Positions 8,820-17,416 of a DNA stretch of 64,000 nt are shown piece after piece (the first letter of the stretch is position 1; each line of letters opens with the position of its first letter). The DNA is from CAYMAI01 sp964388445 (GTDB lineage: Bacteria; 4484-113; JAGGVC01), in contig CAYMAI010000002.1 of NCBI GenBank assembly GCA_964388445.1, positions 1 to 64,000 of the forward strand, in the 5' to 3' direction. The notes under the pieces are model-generated. The model was not told the origin of the DNA. It did not search any database and saw only the letters and a list, made by a program, of their open reading frames with translations. The position numbers and the translations under genes are program-made.

Positions 8820-10018
8820 CAATCGTCGCCCCCAAGGGCAATTTCCACAACTATTTCCATAGGCACGATGCTGGCATTCTTGATTTTCGGGTCGAGAATT
8901 ACCTGCGGCCGCATGGTGTATTCGCCGGGAGCCAGACCGCCGATGTCGATAACCGCGCGAATCTTCTGTCTCTCTTCGTCAGTAAGAAGCGAGATTTCGT
9001 TCGAGCCTATGATGACGTACATCGGCCTCACGAGCACGCTCGCTCCCACCGGCGCGCCGACGATTTCAAGTTTCTTGCTCATCGAAGTGGCGCGGTCTAT
9101 TGTAACGTCAACTATCGATACCTTGACCTTCGCAGTTTTTACAAGCCCTTCGAGTTCCTTGAATGGATAATCGATTTTGACGTCTTTTTCGAACGATTCG
9201 GTGACACCTTTTAGCGAAATCTCTTCGGTATGAAGAATGGCGATATCGCTTTTTCCGAGGTAGTCGATGGGTACCGCGACATGCTTCGGTTCGATTTCTA
9301 CGTCGAACGAATAGTTTTCCGGAGGCTCGCCTTTGATGTCGGGAAACAGCCGGAGGAGCTTTACGTTCGAAAGAGAGGATACTTTCAGGTCGTAGCGAGC
9401 CTTTGGCGAATCAATGGCGAAATTTGAATTGGTCAGTTCTCTGAAGTTTTCGTCGAACAGTTTCACGTCAACGAACCGGGTCACGTCCCGGCGCTCGTTC
9501 GAAAGGTTTACTTCGACTATCGCATGCGCCACTTGCGCAACCATTTCCTGCGAGCCCGTTACTTTTATCGAGCTTGGAAGCACCGTGATTTCCTTCTCGA
9601 TAAGGTCTGGCGGAAGCGTGCCGATTTTGTTGACTTCAATCGGTATCGTTTTGGTGATTTTTTCCTTAAGTACCACTTCGACCGACGGCGGCGCCTTGAT
9701 TACTTCTACGCCGGTCAGCTCGGGGACGCCGACCATAATGTCGTGCTTTCCGGCTTCTTTGAACGGCGCAAGGTTTATCGAGGCGGTAGGCGGCGAGTTT
9801 GATACCGACGCCAGTATTGCAAGCGGGCCGCGTATTTGTATGGTCACGAAAGGCGGAATTTCCGAGCCGACCACCAAGCCGGAATCGACCCCCGTGACTC
9901 GAATCGGCAAATTGACGTTTTTAATGACCACGTTGAGGTTATAAACGTATGTGGACAAGACAATCGCCAGCGCCACCGCTCCGAGTTTCATATTCCAGTT
10001 TAAAAACAGACGCTTCAT
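8819..10018 (-). CDS. cdaR: CdaR-like YbbR-domain regulator of CdaA
   Basis: A 399-residue membrane-anchored protein. A single hydrophobic helix at about residues 12-30 is followed by an outside part made of about four YbbR-type beta repeats (about 30-395), each about 85 residues with the familiar GTLPPDL, PSSIKVTG, VEVNLSN and LAPGEYTMRPQV segments. YbbR proteins next to CdaA modulate its cyclase activity. It starts three bases after the cdaA stop and overlaps glmM. The sequence is diverged, and the assignment leans on context as well as on the repeats. Confidence 0.85.
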   Translation of the reverse strand: MKRLFLNWNMKLGAVALAIVLSTYVYNLNVVIKNVNLPIRVTGVDSGLVVGSEIPPFVTIQIRGPLAILASVSNSPPTASINLAPFKEAGKHDIMVGVPELTGVEVIKAPPSVEVVLKEKITKTIPIEVNKIGTLPPDLIEKEITVLPSSIKVTGSQEMVAQVAHAIVEVNLSNERRDVTRFVDVKLFDENFRELTNSNFAIDSPKARYDLKVSSLSNVKLLRLFPDIKGEPPENYSFDVEIEPKHVAVPIDYLGKSDIAILHTEEISLKGVTESFEKDVKIDYPFKELEGLVKTAKVKVSIVDVTIDRATSMSKKLEIVGAPVGASVLVRPMYVIIGSNEISLLTDEERQKIRAVIDIGGLAPGEYTMRPQVILDPKIKNASIVPMEIVVEIALGGDD

Positions 10019-10021
10019 GAT

Positions 10022-10864
10022 TTACTCGACGAGTACCCTCGGCAGAATGGACAGCCGGGTGGTATCCGGTATGAGCAGCTCGCGCAAAAGCTCGTCGAAC
10101 TGCTCCAAAGTTAAATTGTACGCGATTCGCCCGTTATAGCAAAGGCTGATTGCGCCGGTGCTTTCGCTGACAACCGCGACAATCATGTCGGCACGCTCCG
10201 TTATGCCGATACCGGCGATGTGGCGCGTACCGAAGATTTTAATCGGCTGCTCGCGGTCGGAAAGCGGAAAGAAACTTGCCGCGTAAAGAATTTTGCCGCC
10301 GTCCACGATGACCGCGCCGTCGTGCAACGGCGATTCCTTGTTGAAAATCGTCAGCAGCAGTTCGCTTGAAACATCCGCATCCATGCGTACGCCCAAAACA
10401 ACGTGGTCGAGTACGCTTTGATCGCCCCGCACTCTGGTTATTCCTATAAGCCCGCCGATTTTCGCTTCGCTCATTATGTGGACGGCCTTGTGGATTTCCG
10501 AGCAAACTTCGGCGGTCGACGCCGGCTCGCTGTCGAGCGACTGGCGGAGTAGAAATCGCATTCGCCCCGCCCGTTCGAGGAACTGTCTGATTTCCGGCGT
10601 GAAAATTACGAGAAGCGCAATCGGGCCGACGAACAGCACTTTTTCGAGAATCCAAACGAGAGTCAAAAGCTGAAAGAGACGGCAAATGTAATAGACGAAC
10701 GAAACGATTAATATGCCCTGAAATACGATAGCGGTTTTGGTTCCGCGAACGAGGTAAATGAGGTAATAAAAAAGGACGGAGACAATCAGAACGTCGAGCA
10801 CCTGCTGCCATTGAAACGAAAAGATGCCCAGAAACTGCTGCCACTGGAACGCGATCGAAGGCAA
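10022..10864 (-). CDS. cdaA: membrane diadenylate cyclase
   Basis: A 280-residue enzyme that joins two ATP into c-di-AMP. About three membrane helices (about 23-92) precede a DAC (DisA_N) domain with the LHDGAVIV motif (Asp182, Gly183, Ala184). The second motif, usually GTRHRAA, reads GTRHIAGIG at 212-220, so one Arg and one Ala are changed. The TTG start follows AGGAGG by six bases and is preferred. The extreme N-terminus repeats FQWQQ twice (6-10 and 17-21). It lies in the NlpC-cdaA-cdaR-glmM run. Confidence 0.92.
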   Translation of the reverse strand: MPSIAFQWQQFLGIFSFQWQQVLDVLIVSVLFYYLIYLVRGTKTAIVFQGILIVSFVYYICRLFQLLTLVWILEKVLFVGPIALLVIFTPEIRQFLERAGRMRFLLRQSLDSEPASTAEVCSEIHKAVHIMSEAKIGGLIGITRVRGDQSVLDHVVLGVRMDADVSSELLLTIFNKESPLHDGAVIVDGGKILYAASFFPLSDREQPIKIFGTRHIAGIGITERADMIVAVVSESTGAISLCYNGRIAYNLTLEQFDELLRELLIPDTTRLSILPRVLVE

Positions 10865-10873
10865 AAGAACCTC

Positions 10874-11719
10874 CTAATACCTGCGGGCCAGAACCAGACG
10901 TTCGCGGTAATACTTTTCGCCTATGCTCGATATACCGACCTTTCCGAGGCTCGAAGCGGCGTGAATGAACTTGCCGCCGCCAAGATAAATGCCGGTGTGT
11001 CCGATGAAATTCTTCTTGGTGTCGGTGAAGAAAAGCACATCGCCGGGACGAAGATTATCGAACGGGACGTACATTCCGTATTTGGCCTGTACGCTCGCCT
11101 TGTGAGTGATTTTGAAACCTTGCTTTTGCAGGCACTTCAAAACAAGGCCGCTGCAGTCCACGCCCTTCATCGATTCGCCGCCCCAGACGTATTTCACGCC
11201 CATATACTTCATCGCTTCCGAAATCAAAAGCTGCGGGTCGGCCATCGGCCGGTAAGCCGAATTGGGGTTGTATCTGCCGGAATGAAGCGCATCGGTTTTT
11301 TCGTCTTCGATAATGAAAAAGCTGGTTTCAAGCCAAAACCAGTCTTCATCCGGCGCACGAATATACGCTTTCGCTTCCGGAAGTTTGACTATGTCCTTGG
11401 CAAGTACGCCGTCCAGCGGATCGAGATAAAGAAAGCCGCCGGTAACTTCGTCTTTTACCAGCAGGAATCCGCGGATTTGGTCCATTCTGGGAAATTCCTC
11501 GCCAAGCGTGGCCGTGCGCTCGATTTCGCTCGCACCGTCGGCGCGCCTGTAAAGCGGGGCGCCGTCCCGGATAACCTTCACGATTATCACTTCGTTTTCG
11601 CCGGCGACAGGTTCGGCCTCAACGGAGATCGCGCAATATAATATGAAAACGGCTAGTGCGGCCGTCAGACCGCAAACCGCTTTGAAACCTAAAGAGCTCA
11701 AAAAACTCAAATCGACCAC
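10874..11719 (-). CDS. NlpC/P60 cell-wall peptidase with SH3-like region
   Basis: A 281-residue exported or membrane-anchored hydrolase, presumably a gamma-D-glutamyl-diamino acid endopeptidase acting on peptidoglycan stem peptides. An N-terminal hydrophobic segment (about 14-32) is followed by a bacterial SH3-like part (about 45-130) and the NlpC/P60 domain (about 160-281) with Cys189 in VDCSGLVLKCL, His241 in GHTGIYLGGG and His253. The start is GTG without a clear ribosome site. Next to the c-di-AMP genes it links turnover of the wall with its control, an inference from position. Confidence 0.88.
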   Translation of the reverse strand: MVDLSFLSSLGFKAVCGLTAALAVFILYCAISVEAEPVAGENEVIIVKVIRDGAPLYRRADGASEIERTATLGEEFPRMDQIRGFLLVKDEVTGGFLYLDPLDGVLAKDIVKLPEAKAYIRAPDEDWFWLETSFFIIEDEKTDALHSGRYNPNSAYRPMADPQLLISEAMKYMGVKYVWGGESMKGVDCSGLVLKCLQKQGFKITHKASVQAKYGMYVPFDNLRPGDVLFFTDTKKNFIGHTGIYLGGGKFIHAASSLGKVGISSIGEKYYRERLVLARRY

Positions 11720-11746
11720 CCGAGCCGGTTGTTGATAAGTCGGGTA

Positions 11747-11755
11747 ATTATACCA
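11747..11755 (-). promoter_or_regulatory. extended -10 promoter of the NlpC-cdaA-cdaR-glmM run
   Basis: TGGTATAAT in the 48-base gap after rpsI, identical to the clpC promoter core. It would separate the cell-wall genes from the ribosomal superoperon. Confidence 0.5.
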
Positions 11756-11767
11756 CTTATTTGCAAA

Positions 11768-12163
11768 TTAACGCTTGCTGAACTGGAAGCGTTTCCGGGC
11801 GCGTTTCTGGCCGTACTTTTTCCTTTCCTTTGCACGCGGGTCGCGGGTAAGAAGTCCGTTGTCCTTCAGCTTTTTGCGCAGTTCCGGATTGAGCGCCACA
11901 AGATATCTAGCGACACCCAGCTTTACCGCGTCTGCCTGACCGGAAATGCCGCCGCCTTCTACCTTCGCCACGAGGTCGTACTCGTCTTCGATTCCGAGCG
12001 TTTTGAACACCGCTAGCACGGCGTTTTGATCCGACGCACGCGGGAAATAGTCGGCAAGCTCTCTTCCGTTAATCGTGACCGTGCCGGAGCCTTTCTCGAG
12101 CCAAACTCGAGCTATTGCTTCCTTGCGCCTTCCAACGGTTATAAGTCTGTGCTCTTCAGCCAT
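11768..12163 (-). CDS. rpsI: ribosomal protein S9
   Basis: 131 residues of the small subunit head protein. The long basic tail ends in SKR, the conserved end that contacts the P-site tRNA. Begins MAEEHRLITVGRRKEAIARV and is complete. It is the last gene of the ribosomal superoperon, 18 bases after rplM, the usual rplM-rpsI pair. Confidence 0.97.
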   Translation of the reverse strand: MAEEHRLITVGRRKEAIARVWLEKGSGTVTINGRELADYFPRASDQNAVLAVFKTLGIEDEYDLVAKVEGGGISGQADAVKLGVARYLVALNPELRKKLKDNGLLTRDPRAKERKKYGQKRARKRFQFSKR

Positions 12164-12181
12164 AAACGCAACTCCTGGACG

Positions 12182-12634
12182 CTAAATGCGCTTCAATTGT
12201 TCAGCATCGTACAGCGCGGGCTTCTGCGCGACGTGCGGATGATGTTCGCCCGCGTAAATCTTCAGTTTGGTGATAAGCCGCCTTCCGAGCCTGTTGCGCG
12301 GCAGCATACGCTTAACCGCGTCGCGAAACAGCTCGGCGGAATTCCGGTCGAGTCTTTCGGCAAGCGTGCGCTCGGTCAAGCCTCCCGGATAGCCGCTGTG
12401 TCTGTAATAACGCTTGTCGGACAGCTTGTTGCCGGTGACCTTTATTTTGTCCGCGTTGATTGCGATAACGAAATCGCCGCAGTCCTGGCCCGGTGTGAAC
12501 ACCGGCTTGTGCTTGCCGATTAGCAGCTTGGCCGCGACCGCCGCCGCGCGGCCGAAAACGGCCCCGTCGAGGTCGATCAAACACCAATTGCGCTCGACGC
12601 GCTCCTTATTCATATGAGTTGTTCTGTTCATCAT
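12182..12634 (-). CDS. rplM: ribosomal protein L13
   Basis: A large subunit protein of about 150 residues with the typical WCLIDLDGAVFGRAAA start and the MLPRNRLGRRLITKLKIYAG core. Two consecutive ATGs (12634 and 12631) follow a GGAG; the second has the better spacing. The first nine residues are extra compared with most L13 and overlap the 3' end of truA by about 29 bases. An internal ATG at 12613 is another possible start. Confidence 0.95.
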   Translation of the reverse strand: MMNRTTHMNKERVERNWCLIDLDGAVFGRAAAVAAKLLIGKHKPVFTPGQDCGDFVIAINADKIKVTGNKLSDKRYYRHSGYPGGLTERTLAERLDRNSAELFRDAVKRMLPRNRLGRRLITKLKIYAGEHHPHVAQKPALYDAEQLKRI

Positions 12635-13412
12635 TCAACTCCGAAAAATACACATCCCAAAGGACCAGCCCGCAGGCCGGCGCTACCGTAATCGTTTTTA
12701 GCGGCTTTCCATCGAAAAGCGCCGCCCGGAATTCTTCCATGGTCAGTTTGCCCGTACCCAAATCGTGAAGCGAGCCGGCAAGCCGCCGCACCATTTGGTA
12801 TAGAAACCTACTGCCCGTAATCCGGACTTCCGCTCTGCTGCCCGATTCCTTCAGCTTTGCCCCGTGAATCGTGCAATCGTAACCGGGCTTTTCTCCGCTT
12901 CGCCTGCAAAACCTCTCGAACGAATGGGTTCCGCGAACAAGCGCCAAGCCATCTGCCAGAAGCGACCTGTCCGACCGCTCATTGAAATGAGCGCGGTATC
13001 GCGCTTCCAGCGCTTCCGGCGCCTTGCCCTCCCGAAACCGGTATCGATATTCCTTGGCAATCGAGTGAAAACGGGAATTGAAATCCCGAGCCACTTCGAA
13101 CGACTTCAGAATCCTGACATCGGCCGGAAGATAGGCGTTAAGCGCTTTCGCGGCGTCCGTAGGTTTCGGCCCGAAGCCGACGGGCGCCCAGAAATTCGCG
13201 ATGGTCCGCCGTGCATGCGCTCCCCTGTCCGTCCTCGACGCCGCGCATAATGCGATGCGCCGTCCGTACAGGATTGCAAGCACGTCTTCGATCGCGCCCG
13301 ACACTGTCGGCCTGCCCGGCTGAACCTGCGAACCGAAATAACCGGTTCCGTCGTAGCCGTACGAAATTAAAATGTTCAGTCCCCCCGCCGCCGATTTCGA
13401 ATCGGCATTCAC
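12606..13412 (-). CDS. truA: tRNA pseudouridine synthase A
   Basis: A 268-residue enzyme that makes pseudouridine at tRNA positions 38-40. The catalytic Asp is in SRTDRGAHA (family A/SRTDxGVHA), and FNSRFHSIAKEYRYRF, GSRFLYQMVR and the closing P/ACGLVLWDV segment are typical. GTG start right after the rplQ stop, with a weak ribosome site, so coupling is likely. Position between rplQ and rplM is common in Gram-positive bacteria. Confidence 0.93.
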   Translation of the reverse strand: MNADSKSAAGGLNILISYGYDGTGYFGSQVQPGRPTVSGAIEDVLAILYGRRIALCAASRTDRGAHARRTIANFWAPVGFGPKPTDAAKALNAYLPADVRILKSFEVARDFNSRFHSIAKEYRYRFREGKAPEALEARYRAHFNERSDRSLLADGLALVRGTHSFERFCRRSGEKPGYDCTIHGAKLKESGSRAEVRITGSRFLYQMVRRLAGSLHDLGTGKLTMEEFRAALFDGKPLKTITVAPACGLVLWDVYFSELNDEQNNSYE

Positions 13413-13413
13413 C

Positions 13414-13782
13414 CTATTCCGCCGGGAAACCCGGCACCTCGAGCTTTACAAGAAGCGAGCCGTCGCCGCGGCGATAGCCGACCTTGTATTCCTTCAAATA
13501 TCCGCCTTCGGCCATTCCCGACACGGCGGGCACGACCTTGTGCTTCAAGCTGTAATACGATTCCTTCGTGTAAAGCACCTTCAGGATTTCGCGCGTATCG
13601 TGCAAAGTGCCTGACCTTGCGCGCGTTATCAGCCTTTCGGCCATTTTCTTAACCTGCTTCGCGCGAAGTTTCGTGGTCGTCAAATGGCCGTGCAGAAACA
13701 GCGACTGCACCATTCCGCGAAGGAGGGCGACCCGCTGGTCGAACGGCCGGTTTATCTTTTTGTTGCCTTTCTGGTGTCTCAT
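13414..13782 (-). CDS. rplQ: ribosomal protein L17
   Basis: 122 residues near the exit tunnel of the large subunit. MRHQKGNKKINRPFDQRVAL and LRGMVQSLFLHGHLTTT are family hallmarks. It lies 18 bases downstream of rpoA as in nearly all bacteria. No extension or truncation. Confidence 0.97.
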   Translation of the reverse strand: MRHQKGNKKINRPFDQRVALLRGMVQSLFLHGHLTTTKLRAKQVKKMAERLITRARSGTLHDTREILKVLYTKESYYSLKHKVVPAVSGMAEGGYLKEYKVGYRRGDGSLLVKLEVPGFPAE

Positions 13783-13800
13783 GGACTTTTGCCTCCGGTT

Positions 13801-14793
13801 TTACTCGGCTTCCTCCCTGAGATAGAGGTTCATCTCGGCGAGTTTGTTGACGATTTCGATTAGAGATTTTTCGCCGAAGCTTTTAAGTGCGAGAAGTTGT
13901 TCCGGCGTGTATTCGATAAGCTCCGCAACCGTCGAAATGTTCGCCACGTCGAGGCAGTTCTTGGCGCGCCGCGAAAGCTGGAGGTCGTCGATTGTCTTGT
14001 TGACGTTTCGCAAATATTCGACGCTTTGTTCCCGCCGCTTTTCTTCCGCAACTTCTTCTTCGATTTGATGCTTCGAAATCCAATCGAAGTATTTGCGAAG
14101 CTCGACCGCGGCTTCCGTCAGAATTCTGTCCGGCGATTTCGTGCCGTTAGATTCCACGGTAAGAATCATTCGCTCGTAGTTCGTCTCGCTTCCGACGCGC
14201 GTGTTCTCCCACGAATAGCTGACCTGCTTTACCGGGCTGTAGTTCGAATCGAAGGTCAAAACTCCGATGGCGGTGTCTTTCGACTTGAGTTCCGCCGCGG
14301 GAACGAAACCTATGCCGGTGGTTATCGTGACCTCGATGTGCAGCGAGCGGTCGGGATCGGTTATCGTGCAGATGTATTGGTCTTCGGCATCCATGACGTC
14401 CACTTCGGGGTTCGGCATGAAATCCGCGGCCGTAACCACGCATTCCCCCTGAACGTCGAGAACAATAATCGCGCTGTTGGAGCCGTTCAAGCGGCACCTA
14501 ACCTGGCGCAGATTGTGAAGAAGTTCCACCGTGTCTTCGAGAATGCCAGGCATCGTGGCGAACTCGTGCTCCACGCCGTCTATCCTGACCTGGCTTATCG
14601 ACCAGCCCTGAATGGACGAAAGAAGCACTCTGCGCAGAGCGTTGCCGATCGTGACGCCGTAGCCTCTCGGCAGAGGTTCGACGACAAACCTGCCACGGTT
14701 TTTCTCGGGTTCGAATTCCTTCTCGATTTTGAGAAGGTCGAATACTTTAGCCTTACTGCCGATGATCCGATTGTACGCCTCAGCGTAATCCAT
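13801..14793 (-). CDS. rpoA: RNA polymerase alpha subunit
   Basis: 330 residues. The N-terminal assembly domain (about 30-250, with VEPLPRGYGVTIGNALRRVLLSS) and the C-terminal DNA- and activator-binding domain (about 265-325, with RAKNCL, TVAELIEYTPEQLL and SFGEKSLIEI) are both intact. The intact C-terminal domain agrees with the UP-like tract seen at rRNA promoter P2. It sits between rpsD and rplQ. Confidence 0.98.
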   Translation of the reverse strand: MDYAEAYNRIIGSKAKVFDLLKIEKEFEPEKNRGRFVVEPLPRGYGVTIGNALRRVLLSSIQGWSISQVRIDGVEHEFATMPGILEDTVELLHNLRQVRCRLNGSNSAIIVLDVQGECVVTAADFMPNPEVDVMDAEDQYICTITDPDRSLHIEVTITTGIGFVPAAELKSKDTAIGVLTFDSNYSPVKQVSYSWENTRVGSETNYERMILTVESNGTKSPDRILTEAAVELRKYFDWISKHQIEEEVAEEKRREQSVEYLRNVNKTIDDLQLSRRAKNCLDVANISTVAELIEYTPEQLLALKSFGEKSLIEIVNKLAEMNLYLREEAE

Positions 14794-14804
14794 CTAGCAC
14801 CATC

Positions 14805-15434
14805 CTAAACGAGCTTGGAGTAATACTCCACAATAAGCGCCGGGTCGAAGCTGTCTTCCATTTCGCTTAGCTCCGGCATCCGCTCGACCTGAGCGGTCCA
14901 GTTCTCAATATCGCTTGTAAGCCAAAAGCCGTCGTGAAGAGATTCGAGTACTTCTTTCTGTTCCTTGAAAAACGGCTTTTTCCTGCGCGCTTCCTTAACT
15001 TCGATTTTGTCGCCCGGAGCTACGCGGTAGCTCGGAATGTTCACCACGCGGCCGTTGACGGCTATGTGACGGTGAAGCACCAGCTGTCGCGCCTGCTGGC
15101 GGCTGTCCGCCCACCTGAGCCTGAAAATGACGTTGTCGAGACGCGTTTCCAGATTGCGCACGAGTTCCTCGCCGGTGACGCCCTTGGACGCCTTCGCGCG
15201 AATGAAATAGTTGCGGAACTGCGCTTCGTGCACGCCGAAAACCCTGCGCCCGATTTGCTTTTCCTTAAGGTGAACGGAATAGTCGCTCGACTTTCCCTTA
15301 CGCCTTTTCGGGCCGGGAGCGGTCGGCTTGCGCTGGAAGGCGCACTTGTCCGTATGACACCTGTCGCCCTTCAAAAAGAGCTTTTTGCCAAGCGCCCGAC
15401 AATGACGGCAAACTGATCCTGTGTATCTTCCCAC
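14805..15434 (-). CDS. rpsD: ribosomal protein S4, zinc-binding form
   Basis: 209 residues. A primary rRNA-binding protein that nucleates 30S assembly. Cys9, Cys12, Cys26 and Cys31 form the zinc site of the C+ form. The S4 RNA-binding domain (LDNVIFRLRWADSRQQARQLV) follows. GTG start with AGGAG six bases upstream. Confidence 0.97.
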   Translation of the reverse strand: MGRYTGSVCRHCRALGKKLFLKGDRCHTDKCAFQRKPTAPGPKRRKGKSSDYSVHLKEKQIGRRVFGVHEAQFRNYFIRAKASKGVTGEELVRNLETRLDNVIFRLRWADSRQQARQLVLHRHIAVNGRVVNIPSYRVAPGDKIEVKEARRKKPFFKEQKEVLESLHDGFWLTSDIENWTAQVERMPELSEMEDSFDPALIVEYYSKLV

Positions 15435-15443
15435 GTTGCTCTC

Positions 15444-15833
15444 CTATACCCTGCGCCTTTTGCGAGGCCTGCAACCGTTGTGTGGAACCGGCGTTATATC
15501 CTTGATTAGATGAACGCGAAGTCCCATATTGTTGACCGTACGTACGGCGGCGTCCTTTCCGCTTCCGGGGCCGCTCGAATAAACCGTGACTTCGCGAAGA
15601 CCGTGCTCCTGCGCGGCCCTTAGCGCCGCTTCGGTGGCGATTTGGGCGGCGTATGCCGTGCCCTTCTTCGCGCCTTTGAAGCCGCGGCTTCCGGAGCTGC
15701 TCCAAGATATAACGTTTCCGCGCTGGTCGGTGACGCTGATGAGCGTGTTGTTGAAAGTCGCGCTGATATAGACGCAACCGACCGGCACGTTCTTCTTCTC
15801 TTTGCGCTTTCCGCCTCTTCTGGTTTTAGCCAT
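15444..15833 (-). CDS. rpsK: ribosomal protein S11
   Basis: 129 residues of the 30S platform. NNTLISVTDQRGNVISWSS and the closing NGCRPRKRRRV are typical. Ten bases upstream of rpsD in the alpha operon. Complete, ATG start. Confidence 0.97.
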   Translation of the reverse strand: MAKTRRGGKRKEKKNVPVGCVYISATFNNTLISVTDQRGNVISWSSSGSRGFKGAKKGTAYAAQIATEAALRAAQEHGLREVTVYSSGPGSGKDAAVRTVNNMGLRVHLIKDITPVPHNGCRPRKRRRV

Positions 15834-15872
15834 GATTCCTCCAAAAAGTCACGGGACTTTTCATTTCGATTA

Positions 15873-16259
15873 CTACTTCTTGCCCGGCTTCTTCTTGCCC
15901 GCGACAGCCTGACGGCGCGGACCCTTTCTAGTTCGGGCGTTCGTGTGCGTGCGCTGGCCTCTGACGGGAAGCCCCGACAGGTGACGCATGCCGCGAAACG
16001 ACCTGATTTCGATTAGCCGCTTGATGTTGAGCGTGACTTCCTTGCGCAAATCGCCCTCGGTTTTCACGCCCTGCTTCATAATTTGCTCGCGAATCGCGCT
16101 TATCTGGTCGTCGGTCAAATCCTTGACGCGAACGTTCAGATCTACGCCGGCTTCGGCCAAGAGCTTGCGGCTCGTGGTAAGCCCGATTCCGTAAATATAC
16201 GTCATCGCATATTCGATACGCTTGTTTCTCGGAAGATCTACACCTTCAATGCGCGCCAT
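15873..16259 (-). CDS. rpsM: ribosomal protein S13
   Basis: 128 residues of the 30S head, touching the P-site tRNA and the 50S bridge. Begins MARIEGVDLPRNKRIEYAMT and contains HLSGLPVRGQRTHTNARTRKG before a Lys-rich end. 12 bases after rpmJ. Confidence 0.97.
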   Translation of the reverse strand: MARIEGVDLPRNKRIEYAMTYIYGIGLTTSRKLLAEAGVDLNVRVKDLTDDQISAIREQIMKQGVKTEGDLRKEVTLNIKRLIEIRSFRGMRHLSGLPVRGQRTHTNARTRKGPRRQAVAGKKKPGKK

Positions 16260-16271
16260 GGCGTCCTCCTA

Positions 16272-16385
16272 TCACCCTTGCCTCTGCTTGTGCTTCGGGT
16301 TTTTGCAAATCACGTACACGCGACCGCGGCGCTTAATCACCTGACAGTCTTTACACATTTTTCTAACCGATGCTCTGACTTTCAT
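16272..16385 (-). CDS. rpmJ: ribosomal protein L36, zinc form
   Basis: A 37-residue protein found by translating the gap between infA and rpsM. Begins MKVRASVRKMC, with Cys11, Cys14, Cys27 and His32 as the zinc site. The start overlaps the infA stop as ATGA, so it is translationally coupled. Confidence 0.95.
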   Translation of the reverse strand: MKVRASVRKMCKDCQVIKRRGRVYVICKNPKHKQRQG

Positions 16386-16615
16386 CGCGCATCACCCTTT
16401 TTGTAGCGGTAAACAATCCGCCCTTTAGTTAAATCGTAAGGCGAAAGCTCGAGTTTCACTCTGTCTCCCGGAAGAATCCTGATGAAATACATCCTGATTT
16501 TTCCGGACACATAGCCGAGAACCTCGTGCCCTTCCTTAATTTCCACCTTGAACATACCGTTCGGGAGAGCCTCCTTCACGGTACCTTCAACAACAATTGC
16601 GTCTTCCTTCGACAA
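16382..16615 (-). CDS. infA: translation initiation factor IF-1
   Basis: A 77-residue OB-fold protein binding the 30S A site during initiation. The start is TTG, giving SKEDAIVVEGTV, which matches the family start. AGGAG lies seven bases upstream, next to the map stop codon. The placement map-infA-rpmJ is standard. Confidence 0.96.
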   Translation of the reverse strand: MSKEDAIVVEGTVKEALPNGMFKVEIKEGHEVLGYVSGKIRMYFIRILPGDRVKLELSPYDLTKGRIVYRYKKGDAR

Positions 16616-17416
16616 TTACGCGCTCCTTGATTTCTCGCCGAAATACTCCTCGGCAAGCTCGTCATTAAGCCTGGTCAACACGACCGGCCTGCCGTCCCAT
16701 ACGGCGACGGTATGTTCGTAATGGGCCGAAAGCGACCCGTCGAGCGTTTTGTACGTCCAGCCGTCAGAAGCGCAAAAAATCTTTTCGCTTCCCACCGCCG
16801 CCATCGGCTCGATTGCAAGCACCATTCCATTCCGGATTTTCATGTCCTCTTCGGGCACCGGATAGTTATAAACCGTCGGCGGCTCGTGCTGGGCGAACCC
16901 GACACCGTGCCCCGTCAAGTCTCTGATTACCTTGAACCCGGCGCTTTGAATCCTTCCTTGAACCGCCCTGCCGATGTCGTTAAGAAAACCGCCGGCGGCA
17001 ATCGCCTCGATTCCGCATTCCAGCGCCTCGTCCGTCGCCTTCATCAGCGAAGCTGCCTCGCCGTTAAGGCCGCCGACCGAAAACGTTTTCGCCGCATCGC
17101 TGAAACGCCCGCCAAGGTTCGCCCCGACGTCGATTTTCACGACGTCGCCTTCCCGAAGCGTTCGTTCGCCCGGAATCCCGTGAACGATTTCGTCGTTAAT
17201 CGAAACGCACAGCGTCGCCGGAAAACCACGGTAACCCTTGAACGCCGGAATCGCTCCGAATCCACGGATAAAGTCCTCGGCCCATCTGTCGAGATCGAGC
17301 GTAGTTACGCCCGGGCGAATCCTTTCCCCCACCTGCTCAAGCAAGGCGGCGACGATTTTGCAGGACTTATAGATTCCCGCTATATCGTTTCTGGATTTAA
17401 TTCGCACTTCTCTCAT
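16616..17416 (-). CDS. map: methionine aminopeptidase type I
   Basis: A 266-residue cytoplasmic metalloenzyme that removes the initiator Met. Metal ligands are visible in VDVGANLGGRFSDAAKTF (two Asp), GHGVGFAQHEPP (His), IEPMA (Glu) and YEHTVAV (Glu). The ATG overlaps the adk stop (ATGA). Confidence 0.96.
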   Translation of the reverse strand: MREVRIKSRNDIAGIYKSCKIVAALLEQVGERIRPGVTTLDLDRWAEDFIRGFGAIPAFKGYRGFPATLCVSINDEIVHGIPGERTLREGDVVKIDVGANLGGRFSDAAKTFSVGGLNGEAASLMKATDEALECGIEAIAAGGFLNDIGRAVQGRIQSAGFKVIRDLTGHGVGFAQHEPPTVYNYPVPEEDMKIRNGMVLAIEPMAAVGSEKIFCASDGWTYKTLDGSLSAHYEHTVAVWDGRPVVLTRLNDELAEEYFGEKSRSA

